Origin: Acidobacteriota bacterium
GTDB taxonomy: Bacteria; Acidobacteriota; Terriglobia; Acidiferrales; UBA7541
Assembly: GCA_003223255.1 (NCBI GenBank)
Contig: QHYJ01000088.1
Coordinates: 6,564-50,204, forward strand
Direction: 5' to 3'
DNA length: 43,641 bases
A program made the position numbers and the translations under genes. Below, piece after piece: positions 33,872 through 41,622 of this stretch. The notes beneath the pieces are model-generated. The model did no database searches. It worked only from the letters and a program-made list of their open reading frames with translations, and was not told where the DNA came from. Within the stretch, counting starts at the first letter, position 1. Each line of letters begins with the position of its first letter.

Positions 33872-34378
33872 ATGCTCGAACCGAGAGCCAGCCGACCCTA
33901 CTGGCCTGATGCCCTCGCAAAACCGTCGGATGACATTTCCAGCCTGAAACCCTGGTCTTGGGCCGTCGAGCGCCTCGAGCAATCCCATAACTATTGGATT
34001 GCCACTTCCCGGCCTGACCGCCGTCCGCACCTCATGCTGGTTTGGGGCGTCTGGTGGCAGGACGCTTTCTGGTTCAGCACCGGTCCGCGCACGCGCAAGG
34101 CCAGAAACATCGCCGCCTGTCCCCACGTCGTCATAGGAACGGATAAGGCCGACGAAGCCGTAATCCTGGAAGGCACGGCGGAAGAGATCACCGATCGCAC
34201 CGTCTGGAAGGAACTCGCAAAGGTCTACAATCAAAAATACGGCGGCGACGTCGAGCCTCTTCTGATGGCTTCCGATGGTTGCGTTTTTCGCGTCCAGCCC
34301 CAAGTCGCCTTTGCGCAAGACGAACACGCCGAGAACTTCGCCGACGCTGTCACCCGCTGGCACTTCCAAGGGGAATAG
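33872..34378 (+). CDS. Pyridoxamine 5'-phosphate oxidase-family protein (flavin/F420-binding split barrel)
   Basis: A 168-residue split-barrel flavoprotein. HNYWIATSRPDRRPHLMLVWGVWW and FSTGPRTRKARNIAACPHVVI are the family's substrate/cofactor strands, followed by EAVILEGTAEEIT. Members use FMN or F420; the substrate cannot be read. ATG 33872 has AGAGGA nine bases upstream. It lies 82 bases after the GGDEF-PilZ gene on the same strand, but a functional link is not evident. Confidence 0.85.
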   Translation: MLEPRASRPYWPDALAKPSDDISSLKPWSWAVERLEQSHNYWIATSRPDRRPHLMLVWGVWWQDAFWFSTGPRTRKARNIAACPHVVIGTDKADEAVILEGTAEEITDRTVWKELAKVYNQKYGGDVEPLLMASDGCVFRVQPQVAFAQDEHAENFADAVTRWHFQGE

Positions 34379-34479
34379 CGTTTAAGAAATCCTATCCAGT
34401 CTTGGCAGTGGGTCAATTGAGGATTACTCCATCGCACCAGTTCTGGACTCGTCGCACGATCAGGCAGAAGGGAACGGAC

Positions 34480-34596
34480 ACGGAATCTCTCCTAATCATC
34501 ACCGGTAGCATGAGCGCAGGCAAGACAAGTGTCCTTGCCGAAGCCTCGGACATTCTTACCATACGCCACATCCCGCACGCGGCGGTCGATTTCTAG
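34480..34596 (+). pseudogene. Truncated P-loop kinase/ATPase fragment
   Basis: About 38 codons with a clear P-loop (LLIITGSMSAGKTSVLAEAS) followed by DILTIRHIPHAAVDF and a stop. This resembles the first 35-40 residues of AAA/adenylylsulfate-kinase-like proteins, cut off where an Asp-rich continuation would follow. An ATG at 34510 lies inside the P-loop and cannot be a sensible start. It is a gene remnant. Confidence 0.55.
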
Positions 34597-34615
34597 CTAA
34601 CCGCTTACTCCCATT

Positions 34616-34643
34616 TTGTGAAATTCGACTTTTCACGTATGAT
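34616..34643 (+). promoter_or_regulatory. Promoter candidate for rpmE with internal dyad
   Basis: TTGTGA (34616-34621) and TATGAT (34638-34643) are separated by 16 bases. The spacer is covered by GTGAAA-N7-TTTCAC, an inverted repeat that could be a repressor site. The resulting leader is about 110 bases. Confidence 0.4.
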
Positions 34644-34759
34644 TAAGAACTGCTCGCGACCTAGCGACGCGGCTGGTGACTGCCTGAGCGGTCACGCCTT
34701 CGATTGACCTGGCTTTGCCGGGTTTGCCGTGCAGACCGGACGCGACGAAAGGTAGCCCC

Positions 34760-34993
34760 ATGAAACCCGGTATTCACCCCGACTATCACACCGTCACGGT
34801 GCACTGCGCCTGCGGCCACACGTTTCAGACGCGCTCGACCATCAAAGGCGACATGATGCGCGTCGAAATCTGCTCCAATTGCCACCCGTTTTTCACCGGC
34901 AAGCAGAAGCTCGTGGATACCGCCGGCCGCGTCGAACGCTTCACCAAGAAATACGCCGACGCCGCCACCAAAGCCGGCGCCGCCAAGAAGTAG
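34760..34993 (+). CDS. rpmE: 50S ribosomal protein L31 (zinc-binding type)
   Basis: A 77-residue L31. [20 protein letters not shown] is diagnostic. Four cysteines (16, 18, 38, 41: HCACGH and [14 protein letters not shown]) mark the zinc-containing C+ form. An Ala/Lys-rich tail ends AAKK. ATG 34760 has AAAGG upstream; the longer frame to 34715 is not conserved. An imperfect hairpin (GCCT-TGA-AGGC followed by AAGTTTT, about 35021-35043) may be a weak terminator. Confidence 0.95.
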   Translation: MKPGIHPDYHTVTVHCACGHTFQTRSTIKGDMMRVEICSNCHPFFTGKQKLVDTAGRVERFTKKYADAATKAGAAKK

Positions 34994-35199
34994 CGCGACG
35001 CTCGAAATTCGAAGCTCGACTTTGGCCTTGAAGGCAAGTTTTGTATCTGGGGTCGAATTTCGAATTTCCTTTTTCAAAGTTCGACAATGCAAAATTAGGC
35101 CATACATATTCCTGGCGTTATCTTCTTCCTCCTTTCAACTCTTAACTTTCGACTTTCAGCTTCTTTCTCCCCCGCTCCCGTGTAAAATATTCCCCAAAC

Positions 35200-36789
35200 G
35201 TGGCTACCCAATCGCGCATGTTTGACAGCTCGCGCCCCGGCGAGCTTGTCGAATCCGCCCCACCCCGCGTCGCTCTCCGCAACGCTTTCGCGCATCCTTT
35301 CGATTCCGCCATCGCCGCGGCGCGCACCTGCTACGCGCCGCGCCTCATCACTCCCGAAGAAATCACCGACAAGCAGCGCACGAACATCGGCGCCGCTACG
35401 TTCTATAGCGGCCATCATACCGTGTACCAGCACGCGCATTTCGAATTCGGCCTCGAAAACGTCAGCCGCCAATTTGTCTGGTCCTTTCTTCACGCCCACC
35501 CTTTTTACAATTCCGAGCAGCAGAGCCAGCGCTACGTCCGCCTCGACCGCGCTCAGGCCTACGTTCCGCAGGTCTCCCTCTTCTTCGACGAAAAAAGCAA
35601 AGAAATTTACGAATCCGCCATCGCCCGCGCCTGGAATTACTATCGCGAACTCTCTGCGCTTTTGATCGGCGACGCCCGCAACATCCTCAACGACATCTGG
35701 CACGTCAGCCCCATGTCTCATCCGAAGCGGCTCCAGAAAATTGAGCGCTCCGCTGAAAAGCGCGCCATCGAAATCGCCCGCTACGTTCTTCCCGTCGCCG
35801 CCTTCACCACCATGGTGCACACGCTTTCCGGCATCGTGCTGCACCGCCTATGGCGTATGTGTTCCGCGTCCGACACGCCGTCGGAAGCCCGCGCGGTCAT
35901 CGGCGCCATGATCGAGGAAGTCAAGAAGATCGACCTGCAGTTTTTTGAACGTTTCGCAACGGAACCGCTCGAAGAATTGCCCGAATGGAAAACGGTCTCA
36001 CAAAATCAAAATACCGGCGAGTCCTTCGCTCGCGAATTCGACGCCAAGCTCAACGGCAAAACTTCTCGCCTCGTCGACTACTCGCCCAATGCGCTGCGCG
36101 TCATCGCCGATTCCTATCGCGCCGTCGCCGGGCTCACTGCTTCGCAATGCTCCGACACCGAAGCCCTCGACCGCCTGCTCAATCCCGCGCGCAATCTCTA
36201 TCGGCTCGAAATACTCAACGTCGGCGTGCATGCGCCGATGATGCGCGCGCTGCAGCACACCAACTACACGTTCGCAAAAAGAATCAGCCACACTGCTGAC
36301 AGTCAAGATCAGCGCCACCGCATGGTTCCCGGCTCGCGGCCGCTGCTCACCCTTGCCGACACGCGCGAGCCCGACTACATCACGCCGATGCTCCTCGCCA
36401 ACAATCCTCGCGCCAAAGATACTTACGAACGCGCCATGCAAGACGCCTGGTCCGCCAAAAATCAGCTTCTCGATCGCGGCGTCCCTCTCGAAATCGCTCT
36501 TTACGTTCTTCCCAACGCCAAATCCATCCGCCTCTACGAATCCGGCTCGCTCCTCCACCTGCTCCACAAATGGACCATGCGCACTTGCTTCAATGCGCAG
36601 GAAGAAATCTTTCAAGCTTCCATGGACGAAATCGCCCAGCTCCGCGAAGTCCATCCTGAACTCGCGCGCTACATCGGCCCGCCCTGCCATCTTCGCGCCG
36701 GCATCACCACGCCCATCTGCACCGAAGGCTCGCACTTCTGCGGCCTCAAAGTCTGGCTCGACTTCCCCAACACTCCCCGCCGCATCTGA
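35200..36789 (+). CDS. Double-length ThyX-like protein (FAD-dependent thymidylate synthase family)
   Basis: A 529-residue protein, about twice the usual ThyX length, made of two ThyX-like halves. Half 1 (about residues 20-250) opens with AAARTCYAPR and has SFLHAHPFYNSEQQSQRYV. There the usual RHR of the ThyX motif is HAH, although the downstream S-x-R-Y part is kept. Half 2 (about 290-520) has SHTADSQDQRHRMVPGSRP and ends CHLRAGITTPICTEGSHFC. ThyX makes dTMP from dUMP with methylene-THF, FAD and NADPH. Whether this version is active is unclear, because each half has an altered signature. The start is GTG 35200 or ATG 35218; neither has a ribosome site, and TAAAAT at 35183-35188 could give a near-leaderless mRNA. 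Confidence 0.82.
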   Translation: MATQSRMFDSSRPGELVESAPPRVALRNAFAHPFDSAIAAARTCYAPRLITPEEITDKQRTNIGAATFYSGHHTVYQHAHFEFGLENVSRQFVWSFLHAHPFYNSEQQSQRYVRLDRAQAYVPQVSLFFDEKSKEIYESAIARAWNYYRELSALLIGDARNILNDIWHVSPMSHPKRLQKIERSAEKRAIEIARYVLPVAAFTTMVHTLSGIVLHRLWRMCSASDTPSEARAVIGAMIEEVKKIDLQFFERFATEPLEELPEWKTVSQNQNTGESFAREFDAKLNGKTSRLVDYSPNALRVIADSYRAVAGLTASQCSDTEALDRLLNPARNLYRLEILNVGVHAPMMRALQHTNYTFAKRISHTADSQDQRHRMVPGSRPLLTLADTREPDYITPMLLANNPRAKDTYERAMQDAWSAKNQLLDRGVPLEIALYVLPNAKSIRLYESGSLLHLLHKWTMRTCFNAQEEIFQASMDEIAQLREVHPELARYIGPPCHLRAGITTPICTEGSHFCGLKVWLDFPNTPRRI

Positions 36790-37157
36790 AACCCCCTGGG
36801 CTTTCGCCTCGTCTCATATCGCAGTAGAAGGGCGCACTCCCACGCCTCATCCTGCTGATGTTTGAGTCTCTCGGAGCGTTTAGGTCTTTACCTAATTGTT
36901 CCAAAATGCAGCAAGTACTGTAGAAACGCGCAATTTGTGCGGGGTGGAAATCTCGGGAAACCCGTTCCCCTAACAAGGCGTCAAACCACAGGATGAAACG
37001 GGCCCTTCAACGCACGTTTTCTGTTCAAACAGGGGGACCGAGATTCCAGATTCTCTCGTTTCTTGGGACGAACGAACCGTGAATCTGGTTTCGCTCTCGC
37101 CGTCCTTCCGAAACCGCCTCACCATCCCACCCATCTAATGAATTAAGGAGTTCACCC
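36790..37157. other. Intergenic region after thyX-like gene
   Basis: 370 bases without a gene. I see no clear terminator or promoter. Short shadow frames only. The ribosome site GGAG for the next gene is at 37147-37150. Confidence 0.5.
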
Positions 37158-37818
37158 ATGCCGCCAGCTTTTCGATCTTTTCTGGCGCTCTTCACGTCGG
37201 CGCTGCTTCTGTCCACGCCTGCTTTCGCTTTCGACACGTCGCTCTCCGACCAAGCCGTCCGCGAAGCGTATTTCCTCGGCCAGCGCCGCGACGATTCCAT
37301 GGCCGCCTTCTTGAACAAATACACAAAGCTTCTTCCGGCTCCCAAATCCGGCGCGCACATCAACTCCATCACCTTTCTCACGCCTTTCGCTCTTCTCGTC
37401 CAGTATTCCAGCCGCCAGCCCAATTACAGCGCGCAGCAAGCGGCCCTCAACCAAAGCGCAAGACGAAAACGTGGAAATCTCCATTGACCTTCTTCTCACG
37501 CCGTCCTATGGCCCTTTTATCACCAAGCCTACGGGTTCCCGTTCTGATTCCCCCATGGGCATTCAACCTCGCTCCCCCGAATTCTGGCGTGCGTTTAAAT
37601 TCCGCATCTTTGATGGCAAGGAAGAGATCACCACGGATGACGTCACTGGTGAGCCTAATTACCTCAATTGTGGTGACGCGGGCTGCGATCTGACCGGCGC
37701 CACCGTTCACATCCGGTTCCCGGCGATCGCCTTCACCTCCGACACCGCAACAATAGAAGTCACTCCCCCTGAGGGCGATATCGTCTCGGTTGACTTTGAC
37801 CTCGCCTCCCTTCGCTAA
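37158..37818 (+). pseudogene. Secreted protein of unknown family, paralogue A, frameshifted
   Basis: A signal peptide (LALFTSALLLSTPAFA) and LSDQAVREAYFLGQRRDDS, LLPAPKSGAHINSITFLTPF and NYSAQQAA match the intact neighbour at 37922-38680 closely. After SAQQAALNQ the frame is lost. The sequence resumes one frame over with AQDENVEISIDLLLTPSYGP and ends SVDFDLASLR, again parallel to the neighbour's VPFDLARLR. Removing one A from AAA at 37453-37455 gives one frame of about 219 residues. GGAG lies upstream of ATG 37158. Function is unknown; the family appears to be exported and lineage-specific. Confidence 0.7.
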
Positions 37819-37921
37819 ATAATTTTGCAGCTGTTCCCGCCGACACTCACCTTCTCTGTATTACGGTAGCCGAAACCGCGCTAACATTTATTTCCGTCTA
37901 ATAGTTAGAGAGGCCCGCGCC

Positions 37922-38680
37922 ATGACCCAGTCGCTGCGTTCTGCTTTCGCCGTACTCTTTGCGGCCTTACTTTTGGCATTGCCCGTCTTCCCTTTTCAAT
38001 CTCCCCTCTCCGACGAAGCCATCCGCGACGCCTACTTCCTTGGCCAGCGCAACAACGAAAGCACGGCCGACTTTTTTGCTTCTTATCTCAAGACCCTGCC
38101 TCCCCCCAAATCCGGGCCGTATATCTCCGAGGTCGAGCTTTACACGCCTTATTCTGAGCTCGTCGAGTGGTCTCGCATCCACAGCGTGGGCTACAGTGCC
38201 CAGCAAGCCGCCAAGGACTATCACGCCACTTCCGATTCTATTTTCGTTCGCATTCGCATCGATTTCACTTCCACCTATGGCGCTTTGGGGCTTTATCGTT
38301 CTCGACGCCCCATCGAACCGCCCAAGGACAGCTCCGCAACGCCGCGCCCCGATTACTACCGCGATTTCCGCGCGCGGCTCTCGCAAAGTGGCCAATGGAT
38401 CGAGCCGCTCCGTATTCAACTTGTGGCTACGGGCTGGCCGGCCACCGGGCACGTCCCTTTCTCCAACTTTCTCCCTGCAGCCTTTCTTTCTCCAGTGTCC
38501 TTTGGCAGCGGCTCCTACGGCCACGGCTCCTCCCGCGGATATGACTGGTGCTTCGTCGGTTGGGACGTCTGGTTGCAATATGACGCTAGCGACGTCGACT
38601 CTGCCGACGCCACCATCGAAGTATTCACCACTGACGGCCAGCATGTTGTTGTTCCCTTCGACCTCGCCCGCCTTCGCTAA
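37922..38680 (+). CDS. Secreted protein of unknown family, paralogue B
   Basis: 252 residues with a signal peptide (FAVLFAALLLALPVFP). The mature protein starts LSDEAIRDAYFLGQRNNES, shared with paralogue A. It continues TLPPPKSGPYISEVELYTPY, SVGYSAQQAAKDYH and a beta-rich C-terminal half (FVRIRIDFTSTYG, TIEVFTTDGQHVVVPFDLAR). No known catalytic motif or anchor is visible. ATG 37922 has AGAGAGG upstream. It lies 103 bases after paralogue A; the pair is a tandem duplication with strong divergence in the middle, where paralogue B has about 35 extra residues. Confidence 0.8.
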   Translation: MTQSLRSAFAVLFAALLLALPVFPFQSPLSDEAIRDAYFLGQRNNESTADFFASYLKTLPPPKSGPYISEVELYTPYSELVEWSRIHSVGYSAQQAAKDYHATSDSIFVRIRIDFTSTYGALGLYRSRRPIEPPKDSSATPRPDYYRDFRARLSQSGQWIEPLRIQLVATGWPATGHVPFSNFLPAAFLSPVSFGSGSYGHGSSRGYDWCFVGWDVWLQYDASDVDSADATIEVFTTDGQHVVVPFDLARLR

Positions 38681-38727
38681 ACGCCAGTTGCCGCGTGAAA
38701 CTTGAAAATAGAAAATGGAAATTGGCG

Positions 38728-38862
38728 CGTGGAAAGGCCCCGTCCCTACGTTTTGGTAAACCTTTGCAACCCGCTACGCGAGAATGTTCGGACTTCGCGC
38801 TGCTCAAATCCGGCCCGGACGCAGCAGCGTAAAAATCACCGAGGGTTACCTAGCCGACCACG
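38728..38862 (+). ncRNA. Candidate structured RNA, SRP-RNA-like long hairpin
   Basis: No protein gene covers this stretch. It can fold into one long nested hairpin: CGTGG/CCACG (38728-38732 with 38858-38862), GGC/GCC, AACCC/GGGTT (38768-38772 with 38843-38847), CGCTGCT/AGCAGCG (38798-38804 with 38823-38829), then an internal loop and TCCG/CGGA closing the apex. The apex CAAATCCGGCCCGGACGCAGCAG resembles the SRP S-domain core (CAGGTCCGGAAGGAAGCAG), and GAGGGTTACCTAGCC resembles the 3' part of Gram-positive SRP RNA. The conserved GGAA tetraloop and flanking purines are altered, and a competing local hairpin exists. It may be a diverged or decayed SRP RNA, or another RNA. The strand is preferred but not certain. 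Confidence 0.3.
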
Positions 38863-39093
38863 TAACGAGCACCGATGGATGTCATAACTAGATCGGCCTC
38901 ACGACGAGCCGAGTGGACTATCGGTGCTCGCCCTAACAGCGCTCGGACCGAAGGGAGGCTGGCTGCATTAAGCGCACCGACTGCGGCCTCCATATGATCC
39001 AGCGCCTGGTTGAAGCTTTCGAAAGGACTGTTGTGAAGCATTGATGGTCTCGATAGCGGTGGTGATATCGGCGTGTACTTGGTTCAGCTGCAT
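38850..39093 (-). pseudogene. Small hypothetical protein, frameshifted
   Basis: From ATG 39093 (GAAAGA in front) the frame reads MQLNQVHADITTAIETINAS and then QQS. The next frame then continues FESFNQALDHMEAAVGALNA and ASLPSVRALLGRAPIV to a stop at 38850. Both parts are amphipathic helical and join naturally if one base is removed from the homopolymer at 39022-39024, giving about 80 residues. No family is recognised. Its 3' end overlaps the candidate structured RNA by 13 bases on the other strand. Confidence 0.35.
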
Positions 39094-39177
39094 TCTTTCT
39101 TTATGTCACGCTGCGAGTTTGCTGTTCTTGGTTAGAAGGAATACGTGCCGCAAAAGACGTATTAGACTTAGGACCTC

Positions 39178-40008
39178 ATGACCAATCAGTGGAATGCGGC
39201 GGAGTATGACGCGAAGCACGCGTTCGTGTACGAGAAAGCCAGAGGCCTGGTGGAGCTGCTGGCGCCGAAGGCAGGAGAGCGAATCCTGGATTTGGGCTGC
39301 GGGACAGGAGCGTTGACGGCGGAAATTGCCGCAAGGGGCGCGGAAGTCCTGGGAGTGGACCGGTCGGACGAGATGATCGCGCAGGCAAGAAAGAAATATC
39401 CCGCGTTGCGGTTTGAAGTGCTGGATGCGCGGGAGCTTCGGCTTAAATTTGAAAATAGGAGCGAAGCGGATAAGCCAGGCGGCGTGGCCAAGTTGGCCGC
39501 GGGGGGATTTGACGCGATCTTCTCCAATGCGGTGTTGCACTGGATTCCCGAAGCGGACGAAGTGATCGCCGGAGTGGCGCGGACGCTGAAGCCCGGCGGA
39601 AGGTTCGTGGCCGAGTTTGGTGGGACGGGCAACATCCAAAAGCTGGTGGCGGGATTTGAGCGGGCGTTCTCGGCGCTGGGGATGCCGCAGCCGGACGGAG
39701 TGAGCCCGTGGTTTTACCCGAGCGTGGCGGAATATGCAGGACTGCTCGAGCGGCATGGGCTGGAAGTGCGAGAAGCGTCGCTCTTCGACCGGCCGACGGC
39801 GCTGGAAGAGGGCGAGCGCGGGCTGGAAAACTGGATTCGTGTGTTCCGGCAGACGTTTGTGGAAAAAATGGGCGAAGCGAAAGCGGAGCGATGGATTCGC
39901 GAAGTGGGGCGGCAGTGCCGGGGCGAGTTGTTTCGTGAGGGAAGCTGGGTGCTGGATTATCGGCGATTGCGCATTGCGGCGTGGAAGACGGGGAAGGAAA
40001 AATTCTAA
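39178..40008 (+). CDS. Class I SAM-dependent methyltransferase
   Basis: A 276-residue Rossmann-fold methyltransferase. Motif I is ILDLGCGTGALTAEIA (about 37-52), and VLGVDRSDEMIAQAR carries the acidic ribose-binding residue. FDAIFSNAVLHWIPE is motif IV and RTLKPGGRFVAEFGG motif VI. It resembles the trans-aconitate methyltransferase/UbiE-like group; the substrate is unknown. ATG 39178 has AGGA five bases upstream. Codon use here is G-rich at third positions, unlike the C-rich genes before 38.7 kb. Confidence 0.88.
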   Translation: MTNQWNAAEYDAKHAFVYEKARGLVELLAPKAGERILDLGCGTGALTAEIAARGAEVLGVDRSDEMIAQARKKYPALRFEVLDARELRLKFENRSEADKPGGVAKLAAGGFDAIFSNAVLHWIPEADEVIAGVARTLKPGGRFVAEFGGTGNIQKLVAGFERAFSALGMPQPDGVSPWFYPSVAEYAGLLERHGLEVREASLFDRPTALEEGERGLENWIRVFRQTFVEKMGEAKAERWIREVGRQCRGELFREGSWVLDYRRLRIAAWKTGKEKF

Positions 40009-40461
40009 GTTAAGTTGTAACTTTATAATTGGCAAGTAAGGAGGCGAGCCGGGTCAAAAGGTTTCGCTTTGGGACTTGGATCACCGAGAAGAGAGCGACG
40101 ACGTGTAGGTGAAAGCGGCGATGCAGCAGTGACGTAAGGAAGTAAGGCGCAACGTGAAAAGGAAAGCCAATTGCGGAATCGGGTCCCCAGGGAATGCGGG
40201 ACGCTCTTCGCCCTGGGATGGGCATCGTTGCTTGCGGGCCTGTCCTTCCATTCCGGATGGCGCTCAGGTCGCATAGGGCAAAGTTCGTGAAGCCCGAGCG
40301 AAAATTCGTGTATGCTCGCTGGGAACCGGGCTACCCTCCCGCCCGGTTGCAGAGGAAACCTGGGGTGAGCTTCCCTTGCTTTGAAGCACCACGCCCCGGA
40401 GCATAATGAGTGGATAGACCTAAGGTGGTAAGCCCAGCGCAACTCAAATCATGGAGGGAAA
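40009..40461 (+). other. Intergenic region with consecutive hairpins ahead of an outer-membrane gene
   Basis: 450 bases without a convincing gene. Between 40293 and 40347 two stem-loops follow each other: CCC-G-AGCGA/TCGCT-GGG (40293-40323), then the perfect 7-bp stem ACCGGGC/GCCCGGT (40325-40331 with 40341-40347). An upstream pair CCAGGG/CCCTGG lies at about 40188-40217. It could be a structured leader or small RNA. I could not match it to a known riboswitch. Confidence 0.35.
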
Positions 40462-40971
40462 ATGCGTAACTTGTTGATTGCAGGGGCATTTATACTCTGT
40501 GGGGCGGGCTCCGCTTGCGCCCAGACGGCACCGAAAACGGAATTTTTTGCAGGGTACGAGTATTTGCACCTCAACCCGGGAGGCCGGGGCTGCCATGGCT
40601 TTGACCTGAATCTGGCGTACAACGTGAAAGACTGGGTTGGCGGCGTGGGCGACTTTGGCTTCTGCAAAGAGACCGGCCTGCGGTCAGGCGTGAGCGGCCA
40701 TGATTTTAATTACATGTTTGGTCCGCGGGTGATTTACCCAAACACCAGCAGACTTGTCCCGTACGGCCAGGTGCTGTTTGGTGGGCAGCACGAAGGCGTC
40801 GCCGGAGCATCCGCGAATACCTTGGCGATGACCCTGGGAGGCGGAGTCGACTACAGGTACAACGACCGGTTTTCAGTCCGAGTCATCCAGGCAGAGTACC
40901 TGTGGACACACTTCGGCGGAACGGGCTGGAACAACGCGCGGATCACCGCGGGGCTCGTTTACACGTGGTAA
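40462..40971 (+). CDS. Small outer-membrane beta-barrel protein
   Basis: A 169-residue protein with a signal peptide (MRNLLIAGAFILCGAGSACA, then QTAPK). The barrel has alternating strands: TEFFAGYEYLHL, FDLNLAYNVKDWVGGV, RLVPYGQVLFGGQHEG, LAMTLGGGVDYRYNDRFSVR and a final strand ITAGLVYTW ending in an aromatic residue, as BAM substrates do. It resembles OmpA-like/OMP_b-brl eight-stranded barrels. ATG 40462 has GGAGGG seven bases upstream. A strong terminator follows about 105 bases downstream. Confidence 0.87.
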   Translation: MRNLLIAGAFILCGAGSACAQTAPKTEFFAGYEYLHLNPGGRGCHGFDLNLAYNVKDWVGGVGDFGFCKETGLRSGVSGHDFNYMFGPRVIYPNTSRLVPYGQVLFGGQHEGVAGASANTLAMTLGGGVDYRYNDRFSVRVIQAEYLWTHFGGTGWNNARITAGLVYTW

Positions 40972-41076
40972 GCCTATAGCCCGGTAAGGGGGATCAGGGT
41001 TAGCCAAGGGACTGGTTAAGCTGGCCGCAGAAACAATAGACCAGAGGCGGCAGCGTACCCCAGGCCAGAGGAAAGC

Positions 41077-41109
41077 AAAGGGCCGGAGAAATTTCCCCTC
41101 GGCCCTTTT
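41077..41109 (+). terminator. Rho-independent terminator, probably bidirectional
   Basis: AAAGGGCCG (41077-41085) pairs with CGGCCCTTT (41100-41108), and T-residues follow. An inner GAAATTTC palindrome lies in the loop. It sits between the convergent outer-membrane gene and membrane-protein gene and, with A-residues on the other side, may serve both. Confidence 0.8.
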
Positions 41110-41139
41110 ACTTCAAATCGAAATGGGGTTGCTTTCGAT

Positions 41140-41622
41140 TTATCCATTAGCGACCTGGCTCGGAATCAAGTTCCAAAACCAAACCGCCAGGATTCCGTAA
41201 TAAATGGCGACGACGCCCACGCTAATCGCGAAAGTGCTGGCCGTCTTGCCAAGGCCGGCGTATTTGCGCTTCCAGTGCCGCGCGCAGAAGATAATCATCA
41301 GAATGGAAAGCAGAGCGGAGACGGCAGCGATGAAGCTGACGTCGTTGGTTATGGTTTCCCCGCGGGTTAGGCGCAAAACTTGGCGGGTGGCACCACCGAG
41401 CAAGCCGGTGGCGAACACCATGCCCAGCCAAGCGATGGGGGCCAGCATGCCAATCATGTAAGCCCAGCGATCTTCCATGTAAAAGAGCAGGATGAGGATC
41501 GCCATGTAAATGATGGTTTGATAGAGATGAAGCAGGAAGAATTGCGGTTCGTAATGGGTCAGGACGGAAAAACAGACAACTTGCAGGGCCGCGATGGTAG
41601 CGATATCTCGATATGGTCTCAT
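41140..41622 (-). CDS. Small polytopic membrane protein, unknown
   Basis: About 160 residues from ATG 41622 (MRPYRDIATIAALQ), with AGGGG eight bases upstream. The frame is open further 5' but is Pro/Arg-rich and non-conserved there. Four or five membrane helices are visible: LQVVCFSVLTHYEPQFFLL, TIIYMAILILLFYM, MLAPIAWLGMVFATGLLGG, AAVSALLSILMIIFCA and ISVGVVAIYYGILAVWFW. No family motif is recognised. It ends convergently against the outer-membrane gene, across the terminator. Confidence 0.75.
   Translation of the reverse strand: MRPYRDIATIAALQVVCFSVLTHYEPQFFLLHLYQTIIYMAILILLFYMEDRWAYMIGMLAPIAWLGMVFATGLLGGATRQVLRLTRGETITNDVSFIAAVSALLSILMIIFCARHWKRKYAGLGKTASTFAISVGVVAIYYGILAVWFWNLIPSQVANG

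Noticed and set aside
39106-40035. 309-codon minus-strand open frame
   Set aside because: Shadow of the methyltransferase, whose SAM motifs are all on the plus strand.
40290-40400. c-di-GMP (GEMM) or cobalamin riboswitch
   Set aside because: Neither the GEMM core (GGCAAACC, GCAAAGCC) nor the B12 box is present in order.
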